NCBI GenBank assembly: GCA_017431005.1
Contig: JAFRLY010000032.1
Location: 21,328 to 85,327 of the forward strand
Origin: Clostridia bacterium
Lineage (GTDB): Bacteria > Bacillota > Clostridia > Christensenellales > Aristaeellaceae
Length of the DNA: 64,000 nt
Reading direction: 5' to 3'
The notes below the pieces were generated by a model, which made no database searches, was not told where the DNA came from, and was given only the letters and a program-made list of their open reading frames with translations. Positions 26,517-35,167 of this stretch are shown in pieces. How positions within the stretch are numbered: the stretch's first letter is position 1; each line of letters begins with the position of its first letter. The translations under genes and the position numbers were made by a program.

Positions 26517-27967
26517 GCGTTTCTTCCTTTCATGAATTTCGTGCGAACAAGGCTCACCATATGCCCGATAATGTCCCTAAAGATGATGATCAGCCCCGCC
26601 GCGCAGGCAACCCACAGCCCGATCTTATAAGGAACCGCCAGTTTTTCCCCTAACATGCACAGGAAATACATCACAGCCAGAACGATTCCGACCCGGATCT
26701 CACCGTAATTGCAGGGATACACCTTTTTTGAAAAATACAGCGTCACAAAATAGTTCAGCAGATAACCCAGCAGGGTCGTCAGCGCCGCGGCGCGGATACC
26801 GTATTCCGGAATCAGCAGGAAATTCAGCCCCAGATTCAGAACCGCCCCGGCGGTCACAGCCATAAACGAATAAACGCTCTTTTTCTCAAAATAAATTCCG
26901 TACCCGACAATCGTCGTCATCGCGTACACCGACTGTGCGAACATCAGGTCGCGCAGCGGTTCAAAAGAGGTCGCGTAGGCTTCGGCCGTCATGATCTGAA
27001 TGATTTCCTTTCCGAACAGACCGACCGTAAAGGCAACCGCCAGCAGCAGAACCGATTCGATATTAAAAATATAGTAATACATTCTTTTCGCGTTCCGGTC
27101 ATCCTTGCTGCTGAACGCGAACGTCGTATACGCCATGGAAACCGCGGAAATCACGACATTCAGAAGATTCGTAAAGCGCAGTCCTATGCCATACAGCCCG
27201 ACGGCGTCGCTTCCATGGTAATGCAGAAGCACATACCGGTCAGACAGGGTCAGCACCCACATCATCACCGTCATCGGAATCAGCGGGACGGAAAACCTGA
27301 CCATTTTTTTCAGCAGTTTACCGTCAAAGAACGTCTTCTTCGGCGTTACCTTCACCATGAGGAATAAGACCAGAATGGACTCCGCATGAACAATCGCCGT
27401 ACTCAATACCAGGGAAACCTCTCCAAGCTTCAGCACGCTCACAAACAGAATGTTCAGCAGAATCATGGAAAGGGACGCGATGACATTGGACAGGCCAAAC
27501 AGCAGCATCCTGTTTTCGAGTCTCAGCTCCAGGGAATAGGGCAGATACCATAGATTGAACGTCACGGACGCCAGCGCGAGACTGACAATATACCCGTACC
27601 CGTCCGTATGAAACAGCATGCCGGATATGGGCCGTGAAAAAACCATCAGCAGAAGCGGGATGATTCCGATCACGAGGAATGCCCAGGTCAGGGTATGAAA
27701 TACCTTCCGGGATCTGTCCTGATCCTCCTTGTCAAAATAGAAGGCGCTGAAGGCCGAATCCAGTCCCAGGGTCAGCAGCGGAAACACCACGCCCGTCAGA
27801 GTCGTGACCGAATCCGATATGCCGATCATCTCAGGCGTCAGGTTGTGGGTATACAGAGGAAGCAGAAAAAAATTGATCGCTTTCAGGCAAACGTTGCTGA
27901 GCACAAGAATAGAGCTTCCCTGAATGAAGCTGGCTACTTTGCTCTTTCCCTGCTGTACTTCAGACAT
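26513..27967 (-). CDS. wzx: Repeat-unit flippase Wzx
   Basis: The 484-residue protein has about 14 membrane helices and the family opening (GSSILVLSNVCLKAINFFLLPLYTH), typical of the Wzx branch of the MOP superfamily. It should flip the undecaprenyl-PP-linked repeat unit to the outer face. It is the only flippase in the large operon, with one Wzy further upstream, which fits a Wzx/Wzy-dependent pathway. It starts 8 bases inside the end of the preceding glycosyltransferase gene. Confidence 0.87.
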   Translation of the reverse strand: MSEVQQGKSKVASFIQGSSILVLSNVCLKAINFFLLPLYTHNLTPEMIGISDSVTTLTGVVFPLLTLGLDSAFSAFYFDKEDQDRSRKVFHTLTWAFLVIGIIPLLLMVFSRPISGMLFHTDGYGYIVSLALASVTFNLWYLPYSLELRLENRMLLFGLSNVIASLSMILLNILFVSVLKLGEVSLVLSTAIVHAESILVLFLMVKVTPKKTFFDGKLLKKMVRFSVPLIPMTVMMWVLTLSDRYVLLHYHGSDAVGLYGIGLRFTNLLNVVISAVSMAYTTFAFSSKDDRNAKRMYYYIFNIESVLLLAVAFTVGLFGKEIIQIMTAEAYATSFEPLRDLMFAQSVYAMTTIVGYGIYFEKKSVYSFMAVTAGAVLNLGLNFLLIPEYGIRAAALTTLLGYLLNYFVTLYFSKKVYPCNYGEIRVGIVLAVMYFLCMLGEKLAVPYKIGLWVACAAGLIIIFRDIIGHMVSLVRTKFMKGRNA

Positions 27968-29066
27968 CAGTCTTCTGTTCCGCCTCCTGCCTGATTTTTT
28001 TAACCTGTGCGAAAGCGTCCCGCCCGTTCAGAGGCTTCGCTTTTCCGTAATAAATATCCCGAAGAACGGAAGCTGCGTATCTGTAATCATGGTAATTTTC
28101 CGCGTACTTCCGCCCTTCGATCCCCTTTTCTCTTCGAAGGGTTCCATCCTGAATCAGTTTTTCCAAAGTCTCTGTGATACTGAACCTGTCCGCACTGACG
28201 ATCGGAAGCTCCTCCGGCAGCCTGCCTTTCATCTCATCACTGATATACGTAATCACCGGTTTCCCCATAGCCATGCTTTCAATGGCAAAAACCCCGTAGG
28301 TGCCGGCAAACAGCTGGTCAACGATGATATCGGCGGTTTCGTAGATTCTGAACGCTTCCTGCTGCGTCTTTCCTTCAACCAGTACGAATTCCACATTTTT
28401 ATATCTTTTTTTTATCTTTTCGAAGGCCTCCAGCACATACTTCGTTCCCTTGATATCCCGTTTGCTGGGGGCGTGTACGATCCGTACGGTTTCTGTTTCG
28501 GGCTCCGGAAAAACGGGCACAAAGCGATCAATATCAACTCTCAACGGAACCACATAGACCGGCGCGCGCTGCTCCGGCAGATAAGGAATCAGCTCATCAT
28601 CATGGACGATAATCCCGTCCGCTGCCCGGCAGATTTTCCGGTTACGCTCATGCAGCTTCGGGCTTGTCGCTTCCCGGGGATCATACGGCATGCCGCTGAC
28701 CTTGCAGAAGGTTTCATGATCCCTCAGATCCGACCCGTGAAACTCAAAGAACAGTTTTTTGCCCATTTTATGATACAGGGGCAGCTCTGTTCCGTTCAGA
28801 ATGCTGTGGCCGAAATGAAAGTGAAAGCAATCGTAGCGTTTCATCGCGGACAGAAAGAACGCTCCCAGCTTACAGGCGTAAACCGGGAACATCTTTCTGT
28901 TCGATTTGTCAATATTCAGGCACTTATCAAAAGGATAGCCAAAAGGATGCTTATAATAAACGACCGTCTCCGCGTTTTCCCCGATTTCTCTCAGGCCGCG
29001 GACCGAGTAGCTGTTCTGCCCCGCCACTTCAGTCAGGCCGTGCATAATCCTCAGTTTCCTATCCAT
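27960..29066 (-). CDS. Glycosyltransferase, GT4 family
   Basis: The 368-residue GT-B enzyme shows RIVHAPSKRDIKGTKYVLEAF at the start of the C-terminal domain and ETADIIVDQLFAGTYGVFAIESMAMGKPVITY, the donor-binding region with its conserved Glu. AGGAAGGAC precedes the ATG. It lies between the second aminotransferase and Wzx and should transfer one sugar of the repeat. The EFHGSDLR segment near residue 110 occurs in a group of clostridial GT4 enzymes. The donor is unknown. Confidence 0.85.
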   Translation of the reverse strand: MDRKLRIMHGLTEVAGQNSYSVRGLREIGENAETVVYYKHPFGYPFDKCLNIDKSNRKMFPVYACKLGAFFLSAMKRYDCFHFHFGHSILNGTELPLYHKMGKKLFFEFHGSDLRDHETFCKVSGMPYDPREATSPKLHERNRKICRAADGIIVHDDELIPYLPEQRAPVYVVPLRVDIDRFVPVFPEPETETVRIVHAPSKRDIKGTKYVLEAFEKIKKRYKNVEFVLVEGKTQQEAFRIYETADIIVDQLFAGTYGVFAIESMAMGKPVITYISDEMKGRLPEELPIVSADRFSITETLEKLIQDGTLRREKGIEGRKYAENYHDYRYAASVLRDIYYGKAKPLNGRDAFAQVKKIRQEAEQKTDV

Positions 29067-29089
29067 TGACGTGTCCTTCCTGTTCTTTG

Positions 29090-30208
29090 TCAGATGAGGC
29101 TCTTCAGGGTCTCACAGATATACCGGACTTCCTCGCGCTTCAGATATGGATGCATCGGAAGGCTGAATACCTCCTTCGCGGCCTGAGAGCAGTAAGGCAG
29201 CTTCACATCGCCGTAGCCCAGGTTTTTGTAGGCGGTCTGCTCATGCAGCGGGATCGGGTAGTAGATCATCACAGGAATGCCCTTTTCCTTCATTCCCTCA
29301 ATAATCTTCGCGCGCTCCTCGGCGTTCTTCGCGCGAAGCGTGTACTGCGCCCAGGCGGAGAAATATTCCGGATCCGTTTCCGGAACGACAAAGGAATCCG
29401 CCAGCTCTTCCGTATACCAGGCCGCAACTTCCTGCCTGGCCTTCAGCTCATCCTCAAAAATATCCAGCTTCGCCAGCACGACGACCGCCTGCATCGTATC
29501 CATTCTTCCGTTCATGCCCATGCGGATGTTGTCATATCGGTCAGAGCCCATACCGTGGACGCGGATGGACTTCATCTTATTATACAGCGCTTCATCATCC
29601 GTGAAGATGGCGCCGCCGTCCCCGTAGCAGCCCAGCGGCTTGGCCGGGAAGAAGGAGGTCGCCGATACGTCTCCGAACGCGCCGTTCCGCTTGCCGTGCA
29701 GGCTTCCGCCGAAGCCCTGCGCCGCGTCCTCCAGCACAAACAGGCCGTACTTCTCCGCGATCGGCAGGATAGCATCGTAATTCGCGCTGCGTCCGAACAG
29801 GTCCACGGGAATAATCCCTCTGGGGGTCAGCTTCCCTTCCTCCAGCACGCGGGCAATCTCCTTCTCCAGAGACTCAATACTCATGTTGAACGTGCTGTCA
29901 ATATCCACAAACACAGGCGTCGCCCCGGCCAGATTCACGCTCTCCGCGCTGGCGAAGAAGGTAAAGGAAGGCACAAAGACCGCGTCCGTCTTCTGCAGCT
30001 CATACGCCATCAGCGGAATCTGCAAGGCTTCCGTGCCGCTGCCGCAGGTCAGGCAGTATTTTCTGCCGGTAAACACTGCCAGTCTTTTTTCCAGCTCGGC
30101 GATTTCCGGCCCCATAATAAAATGACGGGAATCGATGACATGCTGAATGCCCGCGTCCACCTTGTCCTTAATCAGCTGATACTGTCTTCCCAGATCAATA
30201 AAATCCAT
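29090..30208 (-). CDS. DegT/DnrJ/EryC1 sugar aminotransferase, second WbpE-like copy
   Basis: From the ATG at 30208 (AAGGAGACAGG upstream) the enzyme has 372 residues. It has the PLP Lys motif SFFPAKPLGCYGDGGA and EDAAQGFGG, the WbpE/WlbC signature for transamination of UDP-3-keto-GlcNAcA. It is clearly a paralogue of the product of 34018-35139. It lies directly after the second oxidoreductase gene, with which it may form a dehydrogenase-aminotransferase pair for another 3-amino sugar. The upstream in-frame ATGs lack a ribosome site. Exact substrate uncertain. Confidence 0.85.
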   Translation of the reverse strand: MDFIDLGRQYQLIKDKVDAGIQHVIDSRHFIMGPEIAELEKRLAVFTGRKYCLTCGSGTEALQIPLMAYELQKTDAVFVPSFTFFASAESVNLAGATPVFVDIDSTFNMSIESLEKEIARVLEEGKLTPRGIIPVDLFGRSANYDAILPIAEKYGLFVLEDAAQGFGGSLHGKRNGAFGDVSATSFFPAKPLGCYGDGGAIFTDDEALYNKMKSIRVHGMGSDRYDNIRMGMNGRMDTMQAVVVLAKLDIFEDELKARQEVAAWYTEELADSFVVPETDPEYFSAWAQYTLRAKNAEERAKIIEGMKEKGIPVMIYYPIPLHEQTAYKNLGYGDVKLPYCSQAAKEVFSLPMHPYLKREEVRYICETLKSLI

Positions 30209-30246
30209 TTTCCTGTCTCCTTTTTGCTCTTTTATGCGATTGTCCA

Positions 30247-31245
30247 TCATCTGGAAACCGTCATGTTCTTATCCGCTTCCTCCAGCACAGTCAGCACCCG
30301 GATAGCCGCGTCCGGACCGGACAGCGATTCCTTCTTCTCCAGAATGCACTGGCGGAAATGCTCCAGGCTGTTATACAGCGCGTCGCCCACATTCAGCTGA
30401 GGGATGACCGCGTCGCCGCTTCTGGTTTTCACGACAAACTCCGAATATTCCATCGGATCCGAAGCCTTGATCACGTCAAAGCCCTTGTCATACACAATCA
30501 GCTTGTTCAGCACATCCACGTCGTCATAAACCAGCATCTTCTTTGTACCGGCAATGATCAGCTTCCGCTCCTTGATCGGCGAAATCCAGTTGGCCTTGAT
30601 ATTCGCGATAAAGCTGCCGTAATCCGCGGTGATAAAGGTTACGGAGGGCTTGGTGCTGTAAATCACCCGGCCCATGCTCTTCACCGTTCTGACCTCCGCG
30701 CCGTCGGAAAGGAAATCAATGATGGACAGGTCATGCACGCTGAGATCCCACATAGCGCTGACATCATTCTTGACCTTGCCCAGATTCATTCTGGAGCAGT
30801 CCATGTAGATGACGTCGCCCAGCTCGCCCCTGTCAATGATTTCTTTGATTTTGATGATCGCCGGATGATAGATCATAATATGATCCACATGGATGGTTAC
30901 CCCGTACTGCTCCGCCAGCGCCTTCAGCTCCCGGGCCTGCTTCACATTGTCCGTAAAGGGTTTTTCCACATACAGATGCTTGCCGGCCTCGATCACGCGC
31001 TTTCCCAGTTCAAAATGGGCGCTGGTCTCCACGGCGAGGCAGACGGCGTCGATGCTTTCATCCGCAATGACCTCGTCAAAGCTCGTCGTATATTGCACGT
31101 CGTTGGCATACAGACCCTTCGCCAGATCCAGCCGGTCCTGTTTCAGATCGCAGATGTATTTAAAATCAATCTGCTTGTTTTTGTACAGATTTCTTGCCAC
31201 ATTCGGTCCCCAGTATCCGTAGCCGATCAGAGCAAAGTTAAGCAT
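30247..31245 (-). CDS. Gfo/Idh/MocA sugar oxidoreductase, second copy
   Basis: From the ATG at 31245 (AGGAGGATCTG upstream) the product is 332 residues. It has the Rossmann motif ALIGYGYWGPNVARN and the catalytic-type EKPFTD, with DHIMIYHPAI and WDLSVHDLSIIDF after it. These NAD(P)-dependent enzymes oxidise sugar-nucleotide hydroxyls. It is a different subgroup from the copy at 35168. Its neighbour is a WbpE-like aminotransferase, so a 3-dehydrogenase role is plausible. The start lies inside the last 19 bases of the Wzy gene, so translation is coupled. Confidence 0.83.
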   Translation of the reverse strand: MLNFALIGYGYWGPNVARNLYKNKQIDFKYICDLKQDRLDLAKGLYANDVQYTTSFDEVIADESIDAVCLAVETSAHFELGKRVIEAGKHLYVEKPFTDNVKQARELKALAEQYGVTIHVDHIMIYHPAIIKIKEIIDRGELGDVIYMDCSRMNLGKVKNDVSAMWDLSVHDLSIIDFLSDGAEVRTVKSMGRVIYSTKPSVTFITADYGSFIANIKANWISPIKERKLIIAGTKKMLVYDDVDVLNKLIVYDKGFDVIKASDPMEYSEFVVKTRSGDAVIPQLNVGDALYNSLEHFRQCILEKKESLSGPDAAIRVLTVLEEADKNMTVSR

Positions 31246-32531
31246 AGAATCAGATCCTCCTGTTCCCTTTTTGTAATATCCAGCAGCCGGCTTCCCCATC
31301 CCAGAAGCATCCACTGGTACGCAAAGCCCAAGAATGAGCTGGATGCAAAAGATACCATAAAATAGCAGAGCATGAAGCCGATGACGATCATCAGCTCATC
31401 TTTCCTCAGTTCATCCGTGCAGGCGCGATACAGCACATTCGCTCCCCGTACAATTCTGCACCACATGATGATAAACAGGATAAAAACCACAATCCCATAA
31501 TGGAACAGAATTTCCAGCAGCAGGGAATGCGGATCAACCAGATAGGACGCGGACGGGTTCAGGGTAAAATACGGTGAAAAGCTTGAAGGACCCAGTCCCA
31601 GGAGACGGCCGGGAAAGACCGCGGCCACTCCGTCCCGGTACATAATCATTCTTCTGTACAGGGAACCGGTGGAGTTCCCCACGTTGAAAACCTGTCTGGC
31701 GACCGCCCCGATCACGTCCGTTCTTTCCCTGAGCCCCTGCCCCTCATAAACGAGGAAAAACAGCATCAGCAGACAGATCAGAATAAACAGCAGGCGCTTG
31801 AACTGTGTGTTCCCTGTTCCCTTATTGGCCAGCAGGAAGTAATACGCGAAGAACAGGATGACCGCCACGTTGCAGGTTGTCGCGTCGTTCATCAGATTGA
31901 TGACAATGATTCCCAGCAAAACCGCCCACTTTGTCTGTCTGAATTTCCTGTACAGAATGACAGGACTCAGACACGAGATCAGCGCGCTGAAGTCATTCAT
32001 ATTGTACATGAAACCCGTCGCCATATGATTGTTGCCCGCGAGCGCGATCGTCGATTCTTCCTCATTAAAGGCGGATGATATCCAATGGCGCCCCGTCAGG
32101 ATTTCAGCCAGGCCGAAAATCACCAGGAATACCAGAACGCGGTATATGATCACATAACCGTATTCCACATCCTCCTCTTCCTGAACCAGGCACGCGATGA
32201 CCAGACAAACGCACAACCCGTTGATGACAGACAACAGCTCGATCAATCCGCTGTGCTTATCCGAATAATGGGATACCGCCAGGGAGATCAGGCCGTGGAT
32301 GATCCAGAACAGCAGCACAAAAACCGTACCGTAAGAGACGGATCCTCTTTCGTATCTGATGATCACCGCGTTATGCAGCAGCAGATAGAAGACCGAAAAG
32401 AAGCAGAAGGCCCTGTATACCGTCCACGTAAAGCCAAAGGTGGAGACTTTTATGCCTATATCCGGAATTAACGACAAAATCAAAGCCAGACACAGGACGG
32501 CCTTCCCTCTGGTATTTTCCATCACATTCAT
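31227..32531 (-). CDS. wzy: Polysaccharide polymerase Wzy (O-antigen ligase-like)
   Basis: The protein has about 434 residues and 10-12 membrane helices, with a periplasmic-type loop containing PGRLLGLGPSSFSPYFTLNP and VDPHSLLLEILFHYGIVVF, the PF04932 pattern. It should polymerise the flipped repeat units. The N-terminus is uncertain: GTG, GTG and ATG follow each other at 32537-32529 with no clear ribosome site; the ATG at 32531 is used here. Wzy proteins are rarely conserved in sequence, so topology and context carry the call. Confidence 0.8.
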   Translation of the reverse strand: MNVMENTRGKAVLCLALILSLIPDIGIKVSTFGFTWTVYRAFCFFSVFYLLLHNAVIIRYERGSVSYGTVFVLLFWIIHGLISLAVSHYSDKHSGLIELLSVINGLCVCLVIACLVQEEEDVEYGYVIIYRVLVFLVIFGLAEILTGRHWISSAFNEEESTIALAGNNHMATGFMYNMNDFSALISCLSPVILYRKFRQTKWAVLLGIIVINLMNDATTCNVAVILFFAYYFLLANKGTGNTQFKRLLFILICLLMLFFLVYEGQGLRERTDVIGAVARQVFNVGNSTGSLYRRMIMYRDGVAAVFPGRLLGLGPSSFSPYFTLNPSASYLVDPHSLLLEILFHYGIVVFILFIIMWCRIVRGANVLYRACTDELRKDELMIVIGFMLCYFMVSFASSSFLGFAYQWMLLGWGSRLLDITKREQEDLILCLTLL

Positions 32532-32598
32532 CACCACGCATCACCGCGTACCCGTTCCGGGTCATTTCCGCGGCAGAGATCAGCTGCCAGGCGGCTGC

Positions 32599-33933
32599 TT
32601 ACAGCCTCCAGAACCTCATCCCGGAAGCCTTCAGCTCATCCATACGGTACAGTGACTTGACATCCACAAGGACCTTTTCCTCATCGGCCAGCTCGGGCTT
32701 AAAGAGCTCCTTGAGCTGCATCAGGGACATGTTCCTGTACTCCTTGTGTCCCACGGCAACGATCACGCAGTCCGCCTTCGGGATATCCTTCCAGTCCGTC
32801 AGCTCAACGCCGTACTCATGCTTCGCGACATCCTTATCCGCCCAGGAATCCGTCACGACCGGATGAATATCGTATTCCTTCAGCCGGTTGATGATATCCA
32901 CGACCTTGCTGTTCCGGGTATCCGGGCAGTTTTCCTTGAAGGTCAGGCCGAGAATCAGCACCGTCGCCTTCTTCGGCGCCATGCCGGCCTCGATCATTTC
33001 CTTGATGGCGGCATCCGCCACAAAGGCTCCCATGCTGTCATTGACCTGGCGGCCGTTCAGAATGATCTGGCTGTGATAGCCCAGCTTCTCAGCGATATTC
33101 GTCAGATAATAGGGATCCACACCGATGCAGTGTCCGCCCACAAGACCGGGCTTGAAGCCCAGGGCATTCCACTTGGTGTTCATGCCCGCCAGCACCTCAT
33201 CCGTGTCAATCTTCAGCTTGTCGCAAATAATGGCGATCTCGTTCATGAAGGCGATGTTGATATCGCGCTGGCTGTTTTCAACAACCTTGACGGCCTCGGC
33301 CGTTTTGATATTGCTGACCGGGAAGGTGCCCGCCTTGATGACGATATCATAAACTTTCTTAATTTCCCTTGCGGATTCCTCATCCATGCCGGAAACAACC
33401 TTGCGGATGGTCGTAAGCGTATGGACACGGTCGCCGGGGTTGATGCGCTCGGGACTGTAGCCGATCTTCCAGTCCACGCCGCACTTCAGGCCGGATTCCT
33501 TTTCAATGATCGGAACGCAGATGTCCTCCGTGACGCCCGGATATACAGTGGATTCAAAGACCACGATGGTTCCGGGGGCAAGGTTCTGACCGACGGTTCT
33601 GGACGCGCCCTCAACAGGCTTCAGATCCGGCGTATTGTCGTCGTTGACCGGCGTCGGAACGGCGACCACAATGAACCTTGCTTCCTTCAGCCTCGCGGGA
33701 TCCGCCGTAAACTCGACCGTCGTATCCTTAATCGCTTCGCCCACTTCGTTTGTGGCGTCAATGCCGTTGGCATACTCCTCCACGCGTTTTTTATTGATAT
33801 CGAAGCCGATCACCTTAATGTGTTTCGCGAATTCAACCGCGATCGGCATACCGACATAACCCAGGCCAACCAGCGCCAGTTTTTCTTTTCCGGAAATCAG
33901 TCCCTGATAAATATTATTGAACTCCATCGTCAT
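32599..33933 (-). CDS. wbpA: UDP-N-acetylglucosamine 6-dehydrogenase (WbpA type)
   Basis: The 444-residue enzyme has ALVGLGYVGMPIAVEFAKH (NAD fold), VVAVPTPVNDDNTPDL, ESTVYPGVTED and the catalytic Cys in GLVGGHCIGVDPYYL. Length and motifs fit the UDP-HexNAc dehydrogenases WbpA/TviB/WecC rather than shorter UDP-glucose enzymes. It oxidises C6 of UDP-GlcNAc twice, giving UDP-GlcNAcA, the first step to the diacetamido uronic acid. AGGAG precedes the ATG. It follows the first aminotransferase gene by 85 bases that contain a small hairpin. Confidence 0.88.
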   Translation of the reverse strand: MTMEFNNIYQGLISGKEKLALVGLGYVGMPIAVEFAKHIKVIGFDINKKRVEEYANGIDATNEVGEAIKDTTVEFTADPARLKEARFIVVAVPTPVNDDNTPDLKPVEGASRTVGQNLAPGTIVVFESTVYPGVTEDICVPIIEKESGLKCGVDWKIGYSPERINPGDRVHTLTTIRKVVSGMDEESAREIKKVYDIVIKAGTFPVSNIKTAEAVKVVENSQRDINIAFMNEIAIICDKLKIDTDEVLAGMNTKWNALGFKPGLVGGHCIGVDPYYLTNIAEKLGYHSQIILNGRQVNDSMGAFVADAAIKEMIEAGMAPKKATVLILGLTFKENCPDTRNSKVVDIINRLKEYDIHPVVTDSWADKDVAKHEYGVELTDWKDIPKADCVIVAVGHKEYRNMSLMQLKELFKPELADEEKVLVDVKSLYRMDELKASGMRFWRL

Positions 33934-33984
33934 CCAGATCTCCTTTTCCTATTCTGAGAACATACCAACCGGGATATATATGCA

Positions 33985-34002
33985 GGAAGGAGCTTTCCTT
34001 CC
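33985..34002 (-). other. Intra-operon hairpin upstream of wbpA
   Basis: GGAAGGA (33985-33991) and TCCTTCC (33996-34002) form a perfect 7-bp stem with a 4-base loop. No T-run follows, so it is not a normal terminator; RNA stability or processing is possible. It lies in the largest gap inside the operon after the leader. Confidence 0.45.
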
Positions 34003-34017
34003 CGTATAAACACAGCA

Positions 34018-35139
34018 TTACCGGAGAAGCTCCCCGCAGATCCTCTCCACATCCTCTTCCTTCATATACGGATGCATCGGAAGGGAAAGAACACGATTTG
34101 TTGCTTCAACGGTATTCGGATACATCGCGTCATCCAGGTTCATCCATTTATACGCTTCCTGCTGATGCAATCCCCGCGGATAATAAATCATGGAAGGAAT
34201 GCCGGCAGCCTTCAGCTTTGCCTGCATGGCGTCCCGCGTTTCCCTGTTCTCCAGCAGAATGGTATACTGCGCCCACGAGGACAGGAAGCCGGGCAGCACC
34301 GTGGGCGTAACAAACCGGTCCTTCAGCCGCTGCGTATACCAGCCCGCAGCCCTGTTCACGTCATCGATCTCATGCGCTGTGAACGCTTTGAATTTCGGGA
34401 GCAGAATCGCCGCCTGGATCGTATCCAGCCGGCTGTTCATGCCGATCTCCCGGTTGTCATACTTGTCCGCGGGGGATTTCCCCTGGGCACGCAGGGAGCG
34501 CAGCCTCGCATTCTCTTCATCATCGTCGGTGAAAACCGCCCCGCCGTCACCGTAGCAGCCAAGCGGTTTCGCCGGGAAGAAGGAGGTTGTTGACATATCC
34601 CCGAAGGAACAGGCCAGTTTTCCGCGGATATTACCGCCGAAGCCCTGGGCGCCGTCCTCCAGCACCTTCAGCCCGTATTTCTCCGCAATGGGCAGAATCC
34701 TGTCATAATCCGCGGGCTGACCGAACAGATCAACGGGAACGATGACCTTCGGCGTCAGCTTTCCCTCCTTCAGCACCCGCTCAATCTGCCGTTCCAGATC
34801 ATCCGGACTCATGTTGAAGGTATTCAGATCAATGTCCACCAGGACCGGCGTCGCTCCCAGAATCGAGGACGTTCCGGCGGACGCGAAATAAGTGAAATCG
34901 GAAGTAAAAACCGCGTCCCCCGGGCCGATTCCCCAGACCATCAGGGCCAGCTGCAGGGCGTCCGTTCCGTTGGCGCAGGCCACACAATGCTTCCTGCCGA
35001 CATATTCCGCCAATTTCGTTTCCAGTTCAGTTACCGGTTTGCCCAGAATAAATGCAGTGGAGTCAATCACAGCCTGAATCCCGGCGTCAATCTCCGGCTT
35101 CAGCGCCTGATACTGCGCACCCAGGTCTCTGAATTGCAT
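34018..35139 (-). CDS. wbpE: UDP-2-acetamido-3-keto-glucuronate aminotransferase (WbpE/WlbC type)
   Basis: Starting at the ATG at 35139 (AAGGAG 8 bases upstream) the enzyme has 373 residues. It shows the DegT/DnrJ/EryC1 fold with EDGAQGFGG and the PLP Lys in SFFPAKPLGCYGDGGA, both matching WbpE/WlbC. It places an amino group on C3 using glutamate. It sits directly after the oxidoreductase that would make its keto substrate. A paralogue lies at 29090. Which of the two serves the diacetamido uronic acid cannot be decided, but this one is inside the wbpI-B-E-A gene block. Confidence 0.85.
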   Translation of the reverse strand: MQFRDLGAQYQALKPEIDAGIQAVIDSTAFILGKPVTELETKLAEYVGRKHCVACANGTDALQLALMVWGIGPGDAVFTSDFTYFASAGTSSILGATPVLVDIDLNTFNMSPDDLERQIERVLKEGKLTPKVIVPVDLFGQPADYDRILPIAEKYGLKVLEDGAQGFGGNIRGKLACSFGDMSTTSFFPAKPLGCYGDGGAVFTDDDEENARLRSLRAQGKSPADKYDNREIGMNSRLDTIQAAILLPKFKAFTAHEIDDVNRAAGWYTQRLKDRFVTPTVLPGFLSSWAQYTILLENRETRDAMQAKLKAAGIPSMIYYPRGLHQQEAYKWMNLDDAMYPNTVEATNRVLSLPMHPYMKEEDVERICGELLR

Positions 35140-35167
35140 TGTCATATCTCCTTGCTGTGCCTTCGCG

